The notes under the pieces: generated by a model
Database searches by the model: none
What the model saw: only the letters and a program-made list of their open reading frames with translations
What the model was told of the DNA's origin: nothing
In this document: piece after piece, positions 1-8,032 of the stretch
Layout of the letters: every line of letters begins with the position of its first letter
Numbering within the stretch: the first letter of the stretch is position 1
Position numbers and translations under genes: made by a program
Assembly (NCBI GenBank): GCA_938016265.1
Contig: CALLWB010000039.1
Span: 1-64,000, forward strand
Source of the DNA: an uncultured Saprospiraceae bacterium
GTDB lineage: Bacteria; Bacteroidota; Bacteroidia; Chitinophagales; Saprospiraceae
DNA length: 64,000 bases
Direction of reading: 5' to 3'

Positions 1-393
1 TCCCATTTTTCTGCCATCGTCTGGCGAATAGATTTTTGTAATACCGTATTTGTGTAGTTCTTCAATTTCCGTTGGCAAAATGGTTCCTCCTCCGCCACCA
101 AATATTTTAATGTGCCCTGCTCCGTTTTCTTTCAGCAGGTCATGCATATATTTGAAAAACTCATTGTGTCCGCCTTGGTAGCTGGTGATTGCAATACCTT
201 GTGCGTCTTCTTGAATAGCCGCATCAACGATTTCTTTTACTGATCGATTGTGGCCGAGATGTATGATTTCAGCGCCTGAAGACTGCATGATTCTTCGCAT
301 AATGTTGATTGCTGCGTCATGTCCGTCAAACAAGGAGGCTGCAGTGACAATTCTGATTTTATTCTTCGGCTGGTAAGGGGCAATTTTTTCCAT
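1..393 (-). CDS. icmF: Fused isobutyryl-CoA/methylmalonyl-CoA mutase, N-terminal B12-binding part (truncated by window edge)
   Basis: The minus strand reads 131 codons from ATG at 393 to the window edge without a stop. The translation begins [16 protein letters not shown] and carries a cobalamin-binding Rossmann fold: FDGHDAA (the DxHxxG site, last Gly replaced by Ala), then ITSYQGGH (the SxL region), then IFGGGGGTI (the GG loop). This order at the extreme N-terminus is what IcmF shows: B12 domain first, then a MeaB-like GTPase chaperone, then the mutase barrel. In stand-alone methylmalonyl-CoA mutase the B12 domain is C-terminal. IcmF interconverts isobutyryl- and n-butyryl-CoA with adenosylcobalamin. 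The GTPase and mutase domains lie outside the window, so the substrate cannot be judged and a separate small B12 subunit is not excluded. Confidence 0.8.
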   Translation of the reverse strand, partial: MEKIAPYQPKNKIRIVTAASLFDGHDAAINIMRRIMQSSGAEIIHLGHNRSVKEIVDAAIQEDAQGIAITSYQGGHNEFFKYMHDLLKENGAGHIKIFGGGGGTILPTEIEELHKYGITKIYSPDDGRKMG

Positions 394-534
394 AATGCTA
401 ACGACTAATTTTTTGCAAAGGTACAAAATTTCATAGTTGAAAATTTATTTACGGACTCAATTGTTATTGTTATTTGAATCTGCTTTTTCGAAAAAACAAC
501 TAGGTAGATTCAATATCATTCGTAATTTTGTGCT

Positions 535-1365
535 ATGGATTTTTTTGATTTTACATTGTTTACAGGTACTGGATTGGAATTTAAAATAATCCGATTGGTC
601 AATTTTTTTTTAGTACTGTTGTTTGCCCGATTTTTTTGGTACGTTCTCCGCCGTGGGGTTTTACCTCGAATCTACAAACGAAGTAAGTTTGATATTGGTT
701 TTCAATATGCTGCTACCCAGATACTGAAGTACATTGTTTATACGATTGCTTTGCTATCAGCCATACAAAGTCTTGGGATCAACCTGACGGTGATTTGGGG
801 TACGGGAGCAGCGTTGGCAGTTGGTTTTGGTCTTGGTATCCAGCAAACTTTCGCAGATTTGGCTGCTGGAATCATCTTGCTTTTCGAAGGCTCCGTTGAA
901 GTGGGGGACATCCTAGAGGTAGATGGCCGATTTGGGAAAGTCAAAAAAATCGGTGTCCGCACCACAAAAGTAGAGACGTTTGATTTGGTGATGTTAATCA
1001 TCCCTAATTCCAAGATCATTGGTGATAAAGTGGTCAATTGGAGCCAACAGGACGAAAAAGTTCGTTTTTCTATCACAGTGGGCGTAGCTTATGGCTCAGA
1101 CACCAAACGGGTAAAAGAGCTTTTACTTGATGTGGCTGAACGACATTCACTTGTCCTTAATGACCCGAAACCCAATGTCCGATTTGAGGATTTTGGTGAT
1201 TCTGCTCTGCTTTTTGAATTGATTTACTTTTCCAGGGAGTTGATTCGGCACAAGGATGTAAAAAGTGATTTGCGGTTTGCTATCGAGAAGGCGTTTAGAA
1301 CCAGTAAGATAGAAATTCCTTTTCCACAGCGGGATGTTTGGATGAAGACACCTGGTCCTTCCTAG
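535..1365 (+). CDS. MscS-family small-conductance mechanosensitive channel
   Basis: This 276-residue inner-membrane protein has three predicted TM helices (about 15-40, 60-80, 85-118). The third is the Gly/Ala-rich pore helix (GTGAALAVGFGLGIQQTF...AAG). The soluble beta domain follows directly (VEVGDILEVDG...GKVKKIGVRTTKV...IIPNSKI), then an alpha/beta C-terminal domain. This is the minimal MscS architecture, close in length to E. coli MscS (286 aa). The family opens under membrane tension and releases solutes during hypo-osmotic shock. The gene starts at ATG 535, stands alone on the plus strand, and converges with pheA 27 bp downstream. A second, clearly different MscS-family gene lies at 58398-59231. 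Confidence 0.9.
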   Translation: MDFFDFTLFTGTGLEFKIIRLVNFFLVLLFARFFWYVLRRGVLPRIYKRSKFDIGFQYAATQILKYIVYTIALLSAIQSLGINLTVIWGTGAALAVGFGLGIQQTFADLAAGIILLFEGSVEVGDILEVDGRFGKVKKIGVRTTKVETFDLVMLIIPNSKIIGDKVVNWSQQDEKVRFSITVGVAYGSDTKRVKELLLDVAERHSLVLNDPKPNVRFEDFGDSALLFELIYFSRELIRHKDVKSDLRFAIEKAFRTSKIEIPFPQRDVWMKTPGPS

Positions 1366-1392
1366 TTTTTCTCCCTCCATTTTATAATATAC

Positions 1393-2265
1393 TTACTTCA
1401 GAAAGTCGGTTTCTTCTTCGTTTAATGCTGCGGAGATGTCTGCTTTTTTGTAGATGCCTAACTCGTGAAAATCAACGGTCATGTTCGTCACTTCGGCTTT
1501 TAAGGCATAAAACTGATCTAAGTCGTCAAACTCCAGGTCCATATGAAAAAAGTATTCGGACAGCTTTCCTAACACGGGAAAAGATTGAAGTTTGCTGAGA
1601 TTTATTCCTTTACTTTCTATGGCTTGGAGGACTTTGAGGAGACTACCTTTTTGATGGGCAATTCTGCACCAAATGGAGGCTTTGTTTGGTTGAGTCGGTA
1701 TTTCTGGTGTTCTTCCTACTACAAAAAAACGGGTGTAGTTGGCCTTGTTGTCTTCTATTCCATTTTCCAAGATTTGAAGGCCATAGAGTTCGGCGGCTCT
1801 TTCGCTTGCTATGGCAGCGGTTTGTAGTTGTTTGTTTTCTACGATATACTTGGCGCTGAGGGCGGTGTCTTCCGATTCTACGAGTTTGAAGTCTGGGTAT
1901 TGATTTAAAAATTGGAGGCATTGGTAGATGGCCATTGGGTGGGAGTGGACTTCTTTGATGTCGGTGAGTTGCTGGTTGGGCAGGCACATTAGGTTCATCT
2001 TTATGCGCAGGTAGATTTCTCCTTTTATCCAAAACTGGTGTTCTCTGAGGATGCGGTAGTTTGGTAATATTGTTCCTGCTATGGAGTTTTCGATGGCCAT
2101 GATTCCATAGTCAATTGTCGGATCATTTTTGTAGCGTTGTCCTAGTTCGTTGAAGGAGTTTGCAGGGATAATTTCTATGTTGCGTTCTCCAAAGTATTCC
2201 TGGCTGGCGACGTCGTGAAATGCTCCTTGGTGTCCTTGGATGATGACTTTTATCTTTTTACTCAT
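1393..2265 (-). CDS. pheA: Prephenate dehydratase with ACT domain
   Basis: This 290-residue protein converts prephenate to phenylpyruvate in phenylalanine synthesis. The N-terminal catalytic domain (about 5-185) has GHQGAFHDVAS, a conserved 'MAIENSIAGT' segment, and the active-site motif NYTRFFVV. A C-terminal ACT domain (about 195-275) would bind phenylalanine for feedback inhibition. It lacks a fused chorismate mutase domain, so it is the monofunctional type. I prefer ATG 2265 (MSKKIKVIIQG) over an upstream TTG at 2274 because it is the normal family start. No other aromatic pathway gene is beside it in the window. It converges with the mscS gene. Confidence 0.92.
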   Translation of the reverse strand: MSKKIKVIIQGHQGAFHDVASQEYFGERNIEIIPANSFNELGQRYKNDPTIDYGIMAIENSIAGTILPNYRILREHQFWIKGEIYLRIKMNLMCLPNQQLTDIKEVHSHPMAIYQCLQFLNQYPDFKLVESEDTALSAKYIVENKQLQTAAIASERAAELYGLQILENGIEDNKANYTRFFVVGRTPEIPTQPNKASIWCRIAHQKGSLLKVLQAIESKGINLSKLQSFPVLGKLSEYFFHMDLEFDDLDQFYALKAEVTNMTVDFHELGIYKKADISAALNEEETDFLK

Positions 2266-2342
2266 GGGGAGCAAATTTAAGTAAAAATGGTATCTTGTTT
2301 TAATGAGTGAATGCCTGAATAACTAACGATATAATAATATTT

Positions 2343-2795
2343 ATGAAAATTATAAAAGCAAATATGTCGCACCTGTCTTTGGTAGCCCCATTGTTTGATG
2401 CTTATAGGGTGTTTTATGAACAAGACTCTGTTCTTGATCAGGCTACTTCTTTTTTGAAGGAGCGGTTTGTCAATGGGGATGCTGTTATTTTTTTGGCGAT
2501 GGAGGGGGAACGTTGTCTTGGGTTTACTCAGTTATTTCCTACGTTCTCTTCTGTCTCGATGGAGCGATTTTATGTTTTGAATGATTTGTTTGTTGTTCCG
2601 GCTGCTAGAGGAAAGGGGGTTGGACAATTGTTGTTGGAGCATGCGCAAGTATTTACGGCTGAATTGGGTTACAAGGGGTTGGCACTGGAGACGGCTAGGG
2701 ATAATCCTGCTCAGGCGTTGTATGAGCGACTTGGTTGGGTCAAGGACGAGGGGGTGCATTATTTTTGGAAATGTATAGCGCCTCCTGTTGGGTAA
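2343..2795 (+). CDS. GNAT-family N-acetyltransferase
   Basis: This 150-residue single-domain protein has the GNAT fold. Motif A lies at about 80-105 (LNDLFVVPAARGKGVGQLLL) with the R-G-K-G-V-G acetyl-CoA pyrophosphate loop. Motif B follows (ALETARDNPAQALYERLGW), where the YERLGW ending is typical. The acceptor substrate cannot be deduced. The ATG at 2343 is preceded by an AT-rich leader and the gene is followed within 20 bp by a strong hairpin terminator. A segment of this gene (about 2543-2592) is duplicated imperfectly at about 4060-4115, downstream of the next gene. Confidence 0.88.
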   Translation: MKIIKANMSHLSLVAPLFDAYRVFYEQDSVLDQATSFLKERFVNGDAVIFLAMEGERCLGFTQLFPTFSSVSMERFYVLNDLFVVPAARGKGVGQLLLEHAQVFTAELGYKGLALETARDNPAQALYERLGWVKDEGVHYFWKCIAPPVG

Positions 2796-2804
2796 AACGT
2801 ACAC

Positions 2805-2845
2805 ATAAAAAAGGTCTGGACTATTTGTCCAAACCTTGTTTCTTT
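2805..2845 (+). terminator. Intrinsic terminator after the GNAT gene
   Basis: The arms at 2811-2821 (AAGGTCTGGAC) and 2827-2837 (GTCCAAACCTT) pair over 11 positions with one mismatch and a 5-nt loop. An A-run lies upstream and a T-rich stretch downstream, so it may work in both directions. Confidence 0.75.
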
Positions 2846-2888
2846 AAAACTTAGATAAAACGTTTAGTAACCGTCTATCGCATGTTGG

Positions 2889-2937
2889 TTGGTTATTAAG
2901 TCGAATGAGCGACTTTACCCAGTTACTTAATAACCAA
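2889..2937 (-). terminator. Large inverted repeat at the 3' end of the FKBP gene, with a competing inner hairpin
   Basis: The arms 2889-2901 (TTGGTTATTAAGT) and 2925-2937 (ACTTAATAACCAA) are perfect complements 23 bp apart. Inside is a second perfect hairpin, AAGTCG-aatgag-CGACTT (2899-2916), which shares bases with the left outer arm, so the two folds exclude each other. The repeat begins 3 bp beyond the FKBP stop codon. It is probably the FKBP terminator, although it lacks a clean U-run. Confidence 0.5.
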
Positions 2938-2939
2938 TA

Positions 2940-3887
2940 TTATTTAGCGTTCTTATTGATGTCAAGCAATTCAACATCAAAAACCAAAGTTGCGCCTGGC
3001 CCAATTTTGGGACCACTACCTCTTTCTCCATATGCAAGGTTATAAGGAATATAAAAAGTAAATTTAGACCCCTTTGCCATGAGCTGAACACCTTCCGTCC
3101 ATCCTGGAATCACACCATTCAACGGAAATTCAATTGGCTCCCCTCTATCGACAGAGCTATCAAAAACAGTCCCATCCATCAACGTTCCATGATAGTGTAC
3201 TTCCACCTTATCGGTTGCTTTAGGCTTCGGGCCATTTCCTTGCTTCACTACTTTATAAAGTAAACCAGACGCTGTTTTCTTAACCCCAGCTTCTTTTTCT
3301 TTCCCGGCTAAGAAAGCAGCACCTTCTGCAATGTTCTTTGGTAATTCTTCGGCTTGTTTAGCCATCGCAACCTCTTGCATTTTCTTAGAGAAAGCAGTCA
3401 TGTGCGTTTTAATCTGTTCTTCTGTCAGTTTAGCTGGATCTTCCGTAAAAGCATCAGCATTACCGGCATAAATTGCCGCAGAGTTCATCTTGATACCTGA
3501 ATCCTTAAGGTTGTTATGCAAATCCATACCCATTGCATAGGAAAGCGTATCTATATTGATTGAAAGCGGTGTGTTTTCTCCACCAGGATTCATCTGCTTC
3601 ATTTGAGCTTTCATTTGCATTTCCTTAGTTAACTGTGCAAATATTTTTTCAAGTGCTTCCTTAGAAAGATAGCCACTTCCCTTTTCTGCTGCATCAAATC
3701 CTTCACGGTAAGTCGTTGAATTAAGTTTCAAACCTTGATCCTTAAAGTTTTTGGCTGTGATCGCACCAATAGCGTAACTCAAACTATCATCAGCTGAGAC
3801 AAGGACGTTGTCGTTTGATCCTACGCCACTTCCTCCACAAGCGTACATCAGAAGTACAACTGGGAGTAAATAAATTAAATTTTTCAT
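2940..3887 (-). CDS. FKBP-type peptidyl-prolyl isomerase lipoprotein (Mip/FkpA-like)
   Basis: From ATG 3887 the product is 315 aa and begins MKNLIYLLPVVLLMYACGG, a signal peptide with lipobox ending at Cys17. It is therefore probably anchored to the outer membrane. Residues about 30-200 are the helical FKBP N-terminal dimerisation region, visible as two repeated modules (LSYAIGAITAKNFKDQG and LSYAMGMDLHNNLKDSG). The C-terminal FKBP domain (about 205-313) has the expected VHYHGTLMDGTVFDSS, IPGWTEGVQLM and IPYNLAYGERG segments. The role is folding of envelope proteins at prolyl bonds. An upstream in-frame start at 3920 would spoil the signal peptide and is not used. The gene stands alone. Confidence 0.92.
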   Translation of the reverse strand: MKNLIYLLPVVLLMYACGGSGVGSNDNVLVSADDSLSYAIGAITAKNFKDQGLKLNSTTYREGFDAAEKGSGYLSKEALEKIFAQLTKEMQMKAQMKQMNPGGENTPLSINIDTLSYAMGMDLHNNLKDSGIKMNSAAIYAGNADAFTEDPAKLTEEQIKTHMTAFSKKMQEVAMAKQAEELPKNIAEGAAFLAGKEKEAGVKKTASGLLYKVVKQGNGPKPKATDKVEVHYHGTLMDGTVFDSSVDRGEPIEFPLNGVIPGWTEGVQLMAKGSKFTFYIPYNLAYGERGSGPKIGPGATLVFDVELLDINKNAK

Positions 3888-4059
3888 TAGAGATATTTTT
3901 ATTGTCAATAATAATGTCAATTAAGACCCCGTTTTCAAGTTTTTGCTTGAAAACGCCCGCAAAGTAGCTATATTTTAGGCAAAACAGAAAGAAGAGTCAA
4001 AGTCAACGCTAATTTTTTAGCCAATTTGCAATCTTAAGTCAACGTGTTTGCTAGTGGGC

Positions 4060-4141
4060 GCTATTTTCTTCTTGTGATGTCGATGGAGCAGTTTATGTTT
4101 TGAATGATTTGTTTATTTTCATGGAAGCTAAAATGAATTAA
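4060..4141 (+). pseudogene. Decayed fragment resembling the nearby GNAT gene
   Basis: In the 312-bp gap between the FKBP gene and the PLP-enzyme gene, bases 4080-4115 match 2556-2592 inside the GNAT gene at about 35 of 38 positions with one single-base gap. Weaker similarity extends upstream. In frame it reads ...VYVLNDLF..., the same residues as GNAT motif A, before a stop at 4139-4141. There is no start codon and no motif B. It looks like the remnant of a partial duplication. Chance similarity seems unlikely but is not excluded. Confidence 0.45.
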
Positions 4142-4199
4142 GAGAAACAAGCCAAAAACAACCTCCCCAAAAAACGCAACAACAAACAATAATCAGCCA

Positions 4200-5297
4200 A
4201 TGAGTCCTAAAATAATACAACCAACATTAGTCCTCAACAAAACAATTTGCCTCCAAAACATCAAAACGATGATCAAAAAGGCAAAAAGGAACAAGACCTC
4301 CATCCGTCCTCACTTCAAAACACACCAGTCCCAAAAAATCGGAGATTGGTTTCGCCAGCTAGGCATCGATAAGATCGCCGTTTCTTCCTTGAAGATGGCG
4401 GTCTACTTTGCAGAAGACGGTTGGAAGGACATCACAGTAGCCATCCCCGTTAATGTATTAGAAATTGACCGAATCAACAGCCTCGCTGCTAGTATTCAGC
4501 TAAATTTGGTCGTCGAGTCCTTGGATGTTGTCGAAATATTAGACGCCAAATTGCAACATCGGGTAAACTGTTTTATCAAGTTGGATACTGGGTATGGGCG
4601 AACGGGGATTCCTAGTGACAATCACCCACAAATTAGCCAACTGATCGACAGCATCCAGCGTGCAAACAAACTTAAATTTCTGGGATTTCTAGCACATGAA
4701 GGACACAGTTATTCTGCAAGAACCCAAAGTGAATTAAGCAGAATTCACAAGGACCATATTCAAAAAATAAATGCGGTCGCTAGACAATTTGTCAATCAAT
4801 GCCCCACATTAATTCAATCCGTTGGCTCCACCCCAATCTGCGGAGGGCTAGAAAATTTTGAAGGCGCTGATGAAGTACGTCCAGGCAATTTTGTGTTTTT
4901 TGATTTGATGCAGCAGCGGATTGGGGCTTGCGACTATTCGGAAATTGCAGTCGCACTGGCCTGCCCAATTATAGCTGTCCATGAAGATAGAAATCTGGTG
5001 ATTATCCATGGGGGAGGCGTCCATTTTTCTAAGGATTTTCTGACCTTGTCCGATGGGACCGTTTGCTATGGACAAGTGGCAGAAACGCTGAAAGATGGCT
5101 GGGGAAAACCAGTTCCCAATGCCATTGTAAGAAAAATTTCGCAGGAGCACGGGATAATTGTCGGCCCAGCCGATTTCGTCAAAAAATGTCGGGTTGGGCA
5201 ACTGTTGTATATATTACCTGTCCACAGTTGTATGACCGCAAATCTGATGAAGTCCTATCATACAACTGACGAACAGATAATATCGATGATGCCTTGA
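4200..5297 (+). CDS. PLP-dependent D-serine dehydratase / D-threonine aldolase family enzyme
   Basis: This 365-residue fold-type III PLP enzyme has an alanine-racemase-like barrel followed by a C-terminal D-serine-dehydratase-like domain. The PLP lysine is in RPHFKTHQ near residue 40, and a glycine-rich phosphate-binding region (VGSTPICGG) lies at about 205. The C-terminal metal site reads PVHSCMTANL. H-x-C is the zinc pair known from vertebrate D-serine dehydratase, whereas D-threonine aldolases usually have H-x-D, so a dehydratase-like role is slightly favoured. The enzyme would act in the cytosol on a D-hydroxy-amino acid. It starts at ATG 4200 and converges with the next gene 3 bp away. 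Confidence 0.82.
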   Translation: MSPKIIQPTLVLNKTICLQNIKTMIKKAKRNKTSIRPHFKTHQSQKIGDWFRQLGIDKIAVSSLKMAVYFAEDGWKDITVAIPVNVLEIDRINSLAASIQLNLVVESLDVVEILDAKLQHRVNCFIKLDTGYGRTGIPSDNHPQISQLIDSIQRANKLKFLGFLAHEGHSYSARTQSELSRIHKDHIQKINAVARQFVNQCPTLIQSVGSTPICGGLENFEGADEVRPGNFVFFDLMQQRIGACDYSEIAVALACPIIAVHEDRNLVIIHGGGVHFSKDFLTLSDGTVCYGQVAETLKDGWGKPVPNAIVRKISQEHGIIVGPADFVKKCRVGQLLYILPVHSCMTANLMKSYHTTDEQIISMMP

Positions 5298-5300
5298 TAA

Positions 5301-5648
5301 TTAGTAAATCTGCTGGAGTCTGACCAGTAGTTTTTCTATGTTTTCTTTGATCTCCCGATTAGAAATAGTAATGATTTTTAGGCCCATTGTCTGGAATATT
5401 TGGTTGCGTTCTTCCCGATCTCCGTACTTCAAATCATGAGAGTCGCCTTCCACTTCGATGACCAATTTTCTGGTAGGACAGAATATATCTACTATGAACC
5501 CTGCCAGGGCCACTTGCCTTTGGTATAAAGTGGTGCTTTCGGCTTTCTGGCAAAGCTGTTCCCATAGTTGGTATTCTGGGAGCGCAGTGCACTGTCTTAG
5601 GCGAAAAGCCAATCGTTCGGTGTTGTTTTGAAATAGTATAGAAGTCAT
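5301..5648 (-). CDS. DUF559 (restriction-endonuclease-like fold) protein
   Basis: From ATG 5648 the product is 115 aa (MTSILFQNNTERLAFRLRQ...). It matches the small DUF559 family: a basic N-terminus with LWEQL, then FIVDIFCPTRKLVIEVEGDSH, whose D...E-x-E spacing is the PD-(D/E)xK-type nuclease core, then REERNQIFQTMGLKII. A longer GTG-started version (5720) reads through intergenic-looking sequence and is less likely. DUF559 proteins are common single-copy genes in Bacteroidota. They resemble very-short-patch-repair nucleases, but their substrate is unknown. It ends 3 bp from the convergent PLP-enzyme gene. Confidence 0.82.
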   Translation of the reverse strand: MTSILFQNNTERLAFRLRQCTALPEYQLWEQLCQKAESTTLYQRQVALAGFIVDIFCPTRKLVIEVEGDSHDLKYGDREERNQIFQTMGLKIITISNREIKENIEKLLVRLQQIY

Positions 5649-5764
5649 AATTTGATTGTTTTTAATGGTCCAAGACCAATTTATTAATTGGTGCGTTACC
5701 CATAGATTTGTCAATAACACGGGGCCTTAGGCCAGGGTTATTGATGATTGGAAGTTGCTTATCG

Positions 5765-7282
5765 TTATTGATTCTCTTTTTTTACAAGCTGTCGGAAGTA
5801 CTGTTTATTTCTGTGATCTGGTAAATTCCAGGACCAAAACGAGTAGTTTTTTTGCTGGTATATGAATCTATGTTCTTTTGTGAAAAGCATATTTCTTACG
5901 AAGTTTTCGTGTCGGTGGCCTTTGTTTTCTTCCAGGATGGATTGCGCTTCGACAAGCTGATACAAATTTTTATCAGAAACGGCTTTCAATAAGAAAAAGA
6001 CATCAATGTTTTCTTTGGTATCCGCTGTTAGATTGTACCGGGTAATCAGTGTATCCCAGTTGAAAAAAGTAGATAACACAAGCACGGTATAAAGCGCCCA
6101 AGCATTTCGATGACACAAAAAGTAAAGGGTCTTTCGATCTCGGATCTTTACCCATAGCAAAAGGAGACCAATTAACGTAAGTAAAAGAAACACCACCACT
6201 CCGATCCGCTTATACGCCAATCCGTAATAGTTGATGTAATGAAAATTGCGCATTCCCACCGAAAAAACAAGCATAGCATTCTGGCAAATCCATACCAGCG
6301 ACAGCAACTTCAGTGTTTTATTGTTAAAGAAAAAATTCAGGTTGTCCCTAAAGAAATAAACCAACACGGCCATCGCCATAAATATGCTAAAGATCAGTAC
6401 AAAAGTACCTTCATGTACAAAATTGGACAGCTCCGCAGAGCTCAAGGGCTGAAAGTTGAACCAGACATACCGAACATCCAAAACATTGACAAACAGCAAC
6501 AACGCATTCAAAGAAACAATGAGAAGGACCGCCACCTGATGTTCGTTTTTCAGACTCATCGGAGTTATTTTGCTGGCCAAAATGGGTAGGAGTTTTTTCC
6601 GTTTCCTTACCAAATCGTCGGTCATCATGGATTGGGTGCCTTCAAAAATTTGTCGTCCCGGCTTCCAGAGAATTCCACCAGTCATAAATAAAGTAAGGGT
6701 CATGAAAACCACCCATTTAAAAGATATAGTCGACGTCCCGGCACTAAAAAAACTACCGATAAAACGCCAATACTGATCAGTGATGTCCGCAAATTTTGGA
6801 TTGGCTAAGTAGTAGAGCCAGTAAAACAAAACAAACAGGACTACCGGCGCAACACCAAGCGTAATCAGCTTTCCAGCCTTCTTTTTGTCTTCTTCTTTTC
6901 GAGCAAAAAAGGTAGTTAGTTTTACAATTGCTTGATAAGGCACCGCAAACAAATTTCGAAACGTCGCGACAAAAGAAAAGCCGACAAACTCCAGGTCTTT
7001 TCGATGCATGAATCCTGCGGTAGCAAACATCGACAAAATCAGCACCCATTCGCTCAACATTGAATTGTTTACCACCACCATGATCGCCGTCAAAACTGAG
7101 CCGAAAGCCGTGACCATTGCTGCAGCCGAAATACCTTCTTCTTTATTTTTTAAGATTAATGTACCGACTAAATACAGGGTAAAAACAAGTGTATTCAGTC
7201 CCATTTTTTCGCCCCAAAATGTGCAATGGAAGAGGGCACAACCAATTGGTACACTCCAGTTTATTAATGATTTTAGTTTCAT
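5765..7282 (-). CDS. DUF4173/DUF4153-family polytopic membrane protein
   Basis: This 505-residue protein has about 11-12 hydrophobic helices and a long cytosolic C-terminal segment (HRNAWALYTVLVLSTFFNW..., then a soluble tail rich in Asn, Glu and His). The repeated TM hairpins, the FRDNLNFFF segment and the FNWDTLITRYN region near the end agree with the DUF4173 family, whose function is unknown. It is the last gene of a minus-strand run (8776 to 5765) and follows the Coq4-like gene by 141 bp. It may be co-transcribed with that gene. Confidence 0.75.
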   Translation of the reverse strand: MKLKSLINWSVPIGCALFHCTFWGEKMGLNTLVFTLYLVGTLILKNKEEGISAAAMVTAFGSVLTAIMVVVNNSMLSEWVLILSMFATAGFMHRKDLEFVGFSFVATFRNLFAVPYQAIVKLTTFFARKEEDKKKAGKLITLGVAPVVLFVLFYWLYYLANPKFADITDQYWRFIGSFFSAGTSTISFKWVVFMTLTLFMTGGILWKPGRQIFEGTQSMMTDDLVRKRKKLLPILASKITPMSLKNEHQVAVLLIVSLNALLLFVNVLDVRYVWFNFQPLSSAELSNFVHEGTFVLIFSIFMAMAVLVYFFRDNLNFFFNNKTLKLLSLVWICQNAMLVFSVGMRNFHYINYYGLAYKRIGVVVFLLLTLIGLLLLWVKIRDRKTLYFLCHRNAWALYTVLVLSTFFNWDTLITRYNLTADTKENIDVFFLLKAVSDKNLYQLVEAQSILEENKGHRHENFVRNMLFTKEHRFIYQQKNYSFWSWNLPDHRNKQYFRQLVKKENQ

Positions 7283-7423
7283 GATATGAATGTTTTATTT
7301 GATGAAGGAGATGGTGGCAAGTAAAAGTTCATTCGATTCGGCTTTGTTTTTTGCTGCCCGCAATAAAAACGCTGAACAGAAATCCCATTTACCTGCCAAC
7401 AAAATCCTGATGCATATTGCAGG

Positions 7424-7942
7424 TTAAAAGTTATTTCTTAAGATTGCGCGTACCTGAACGGTTTGTTTTTCTAGGTAATTGCCCAGATGCAAACCGTTCA
7501 AATTGCGGTATTCTCGTCCTCGGATAAAGTCGCGTAGAAATAGCCAGGTCAGTTCTGGAAAGCTTCCAAGCCCGAAGAGGGTGGTACCGATAGCAACCCA
7601 GTTATACCGACCATTACCAAGCAAAAATATCTGTAGCCTTATTTCTCCAAGACCGGACATATCGTATCCGAAAAGGACGTGTTCCGCATCATGACTTTCA
7701 AATTTTGGAATGAGGTCAAACCCTTGTCGGTCAAGGGCACACGCGATCTCTTTGCCTAATGATCCGTCTGGGAATTGTCGTTGTTCTTTGAGGGAAAACG
7801 GCCAATTGCTAGGTGGGCTGGTGAGGCGAAACAAGGGGACGGTCGAACCGATAATAGCGCTCGCAATCTTGATTCTCAATCGGAGAACTTGGTTGTAGAT
7901 GAAGCATAGCGATGCCAGGTGAAAGGCGATTAGACTTTTCAT
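7424..7942 (-). CDS. Coq4-like protein
   Basis: This 172-residue protein starts at ATG 7942. Residues about 85-101 read HDAEHVLFGYDMSGLGE, which fits the HDxxH-x11-E zinc-ligand signature of Coq4, the protein that organises (and in recent work oxidatively decarboxylates) ubiquinone intermediates in mitochondria. The sequence after it is also helical and Coq4-like, with LFLRDFIRGREYRNLNG. Bacteroidota use menaquinone rather than ubiquinone, so the substrate here is uncertain. It may act on another quinone or lipid. The hydrophobic N-terminus (about 1-25) may associate with the membrane. It is flanked by polytopic membrane proteins on the same strand. Confidence 0.65.
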   Translation of the reverse strand: MKSLIAFHLASLCFIYNQVLRLRIKIASAIIGSTVPLFRLTSPPSNWPFSLKEQRQFPDGSLGKEIACALDRQGFDLIPKFESHDAEHVLFGYDMSGLGEIRLQIFLLGNGRYNWVAIGTTLFGLGSFPELTWLFLRDFIRGREYRNLNGLHLGNYLEKQTVQVRAILRNNF

Positions 7943-8032
7943 GGTTGGTTGTTGTTTGTTATGTAATTGGTGTGCCGGGTGTTTGTGTTCCGGACTATTT
8001 TTGTTTGTTGATTTTTATAATGGGAATGTTCC

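Noticed and set aside
523-530. TAATTTTG as a promoter for a leaderless mscS transcript
   Set aside because: It matches TAnnTTTG but lies only 5 bp from the ATG and no -33 TTTG is at the right distance. A chance match in AT-rich DNA is likely.
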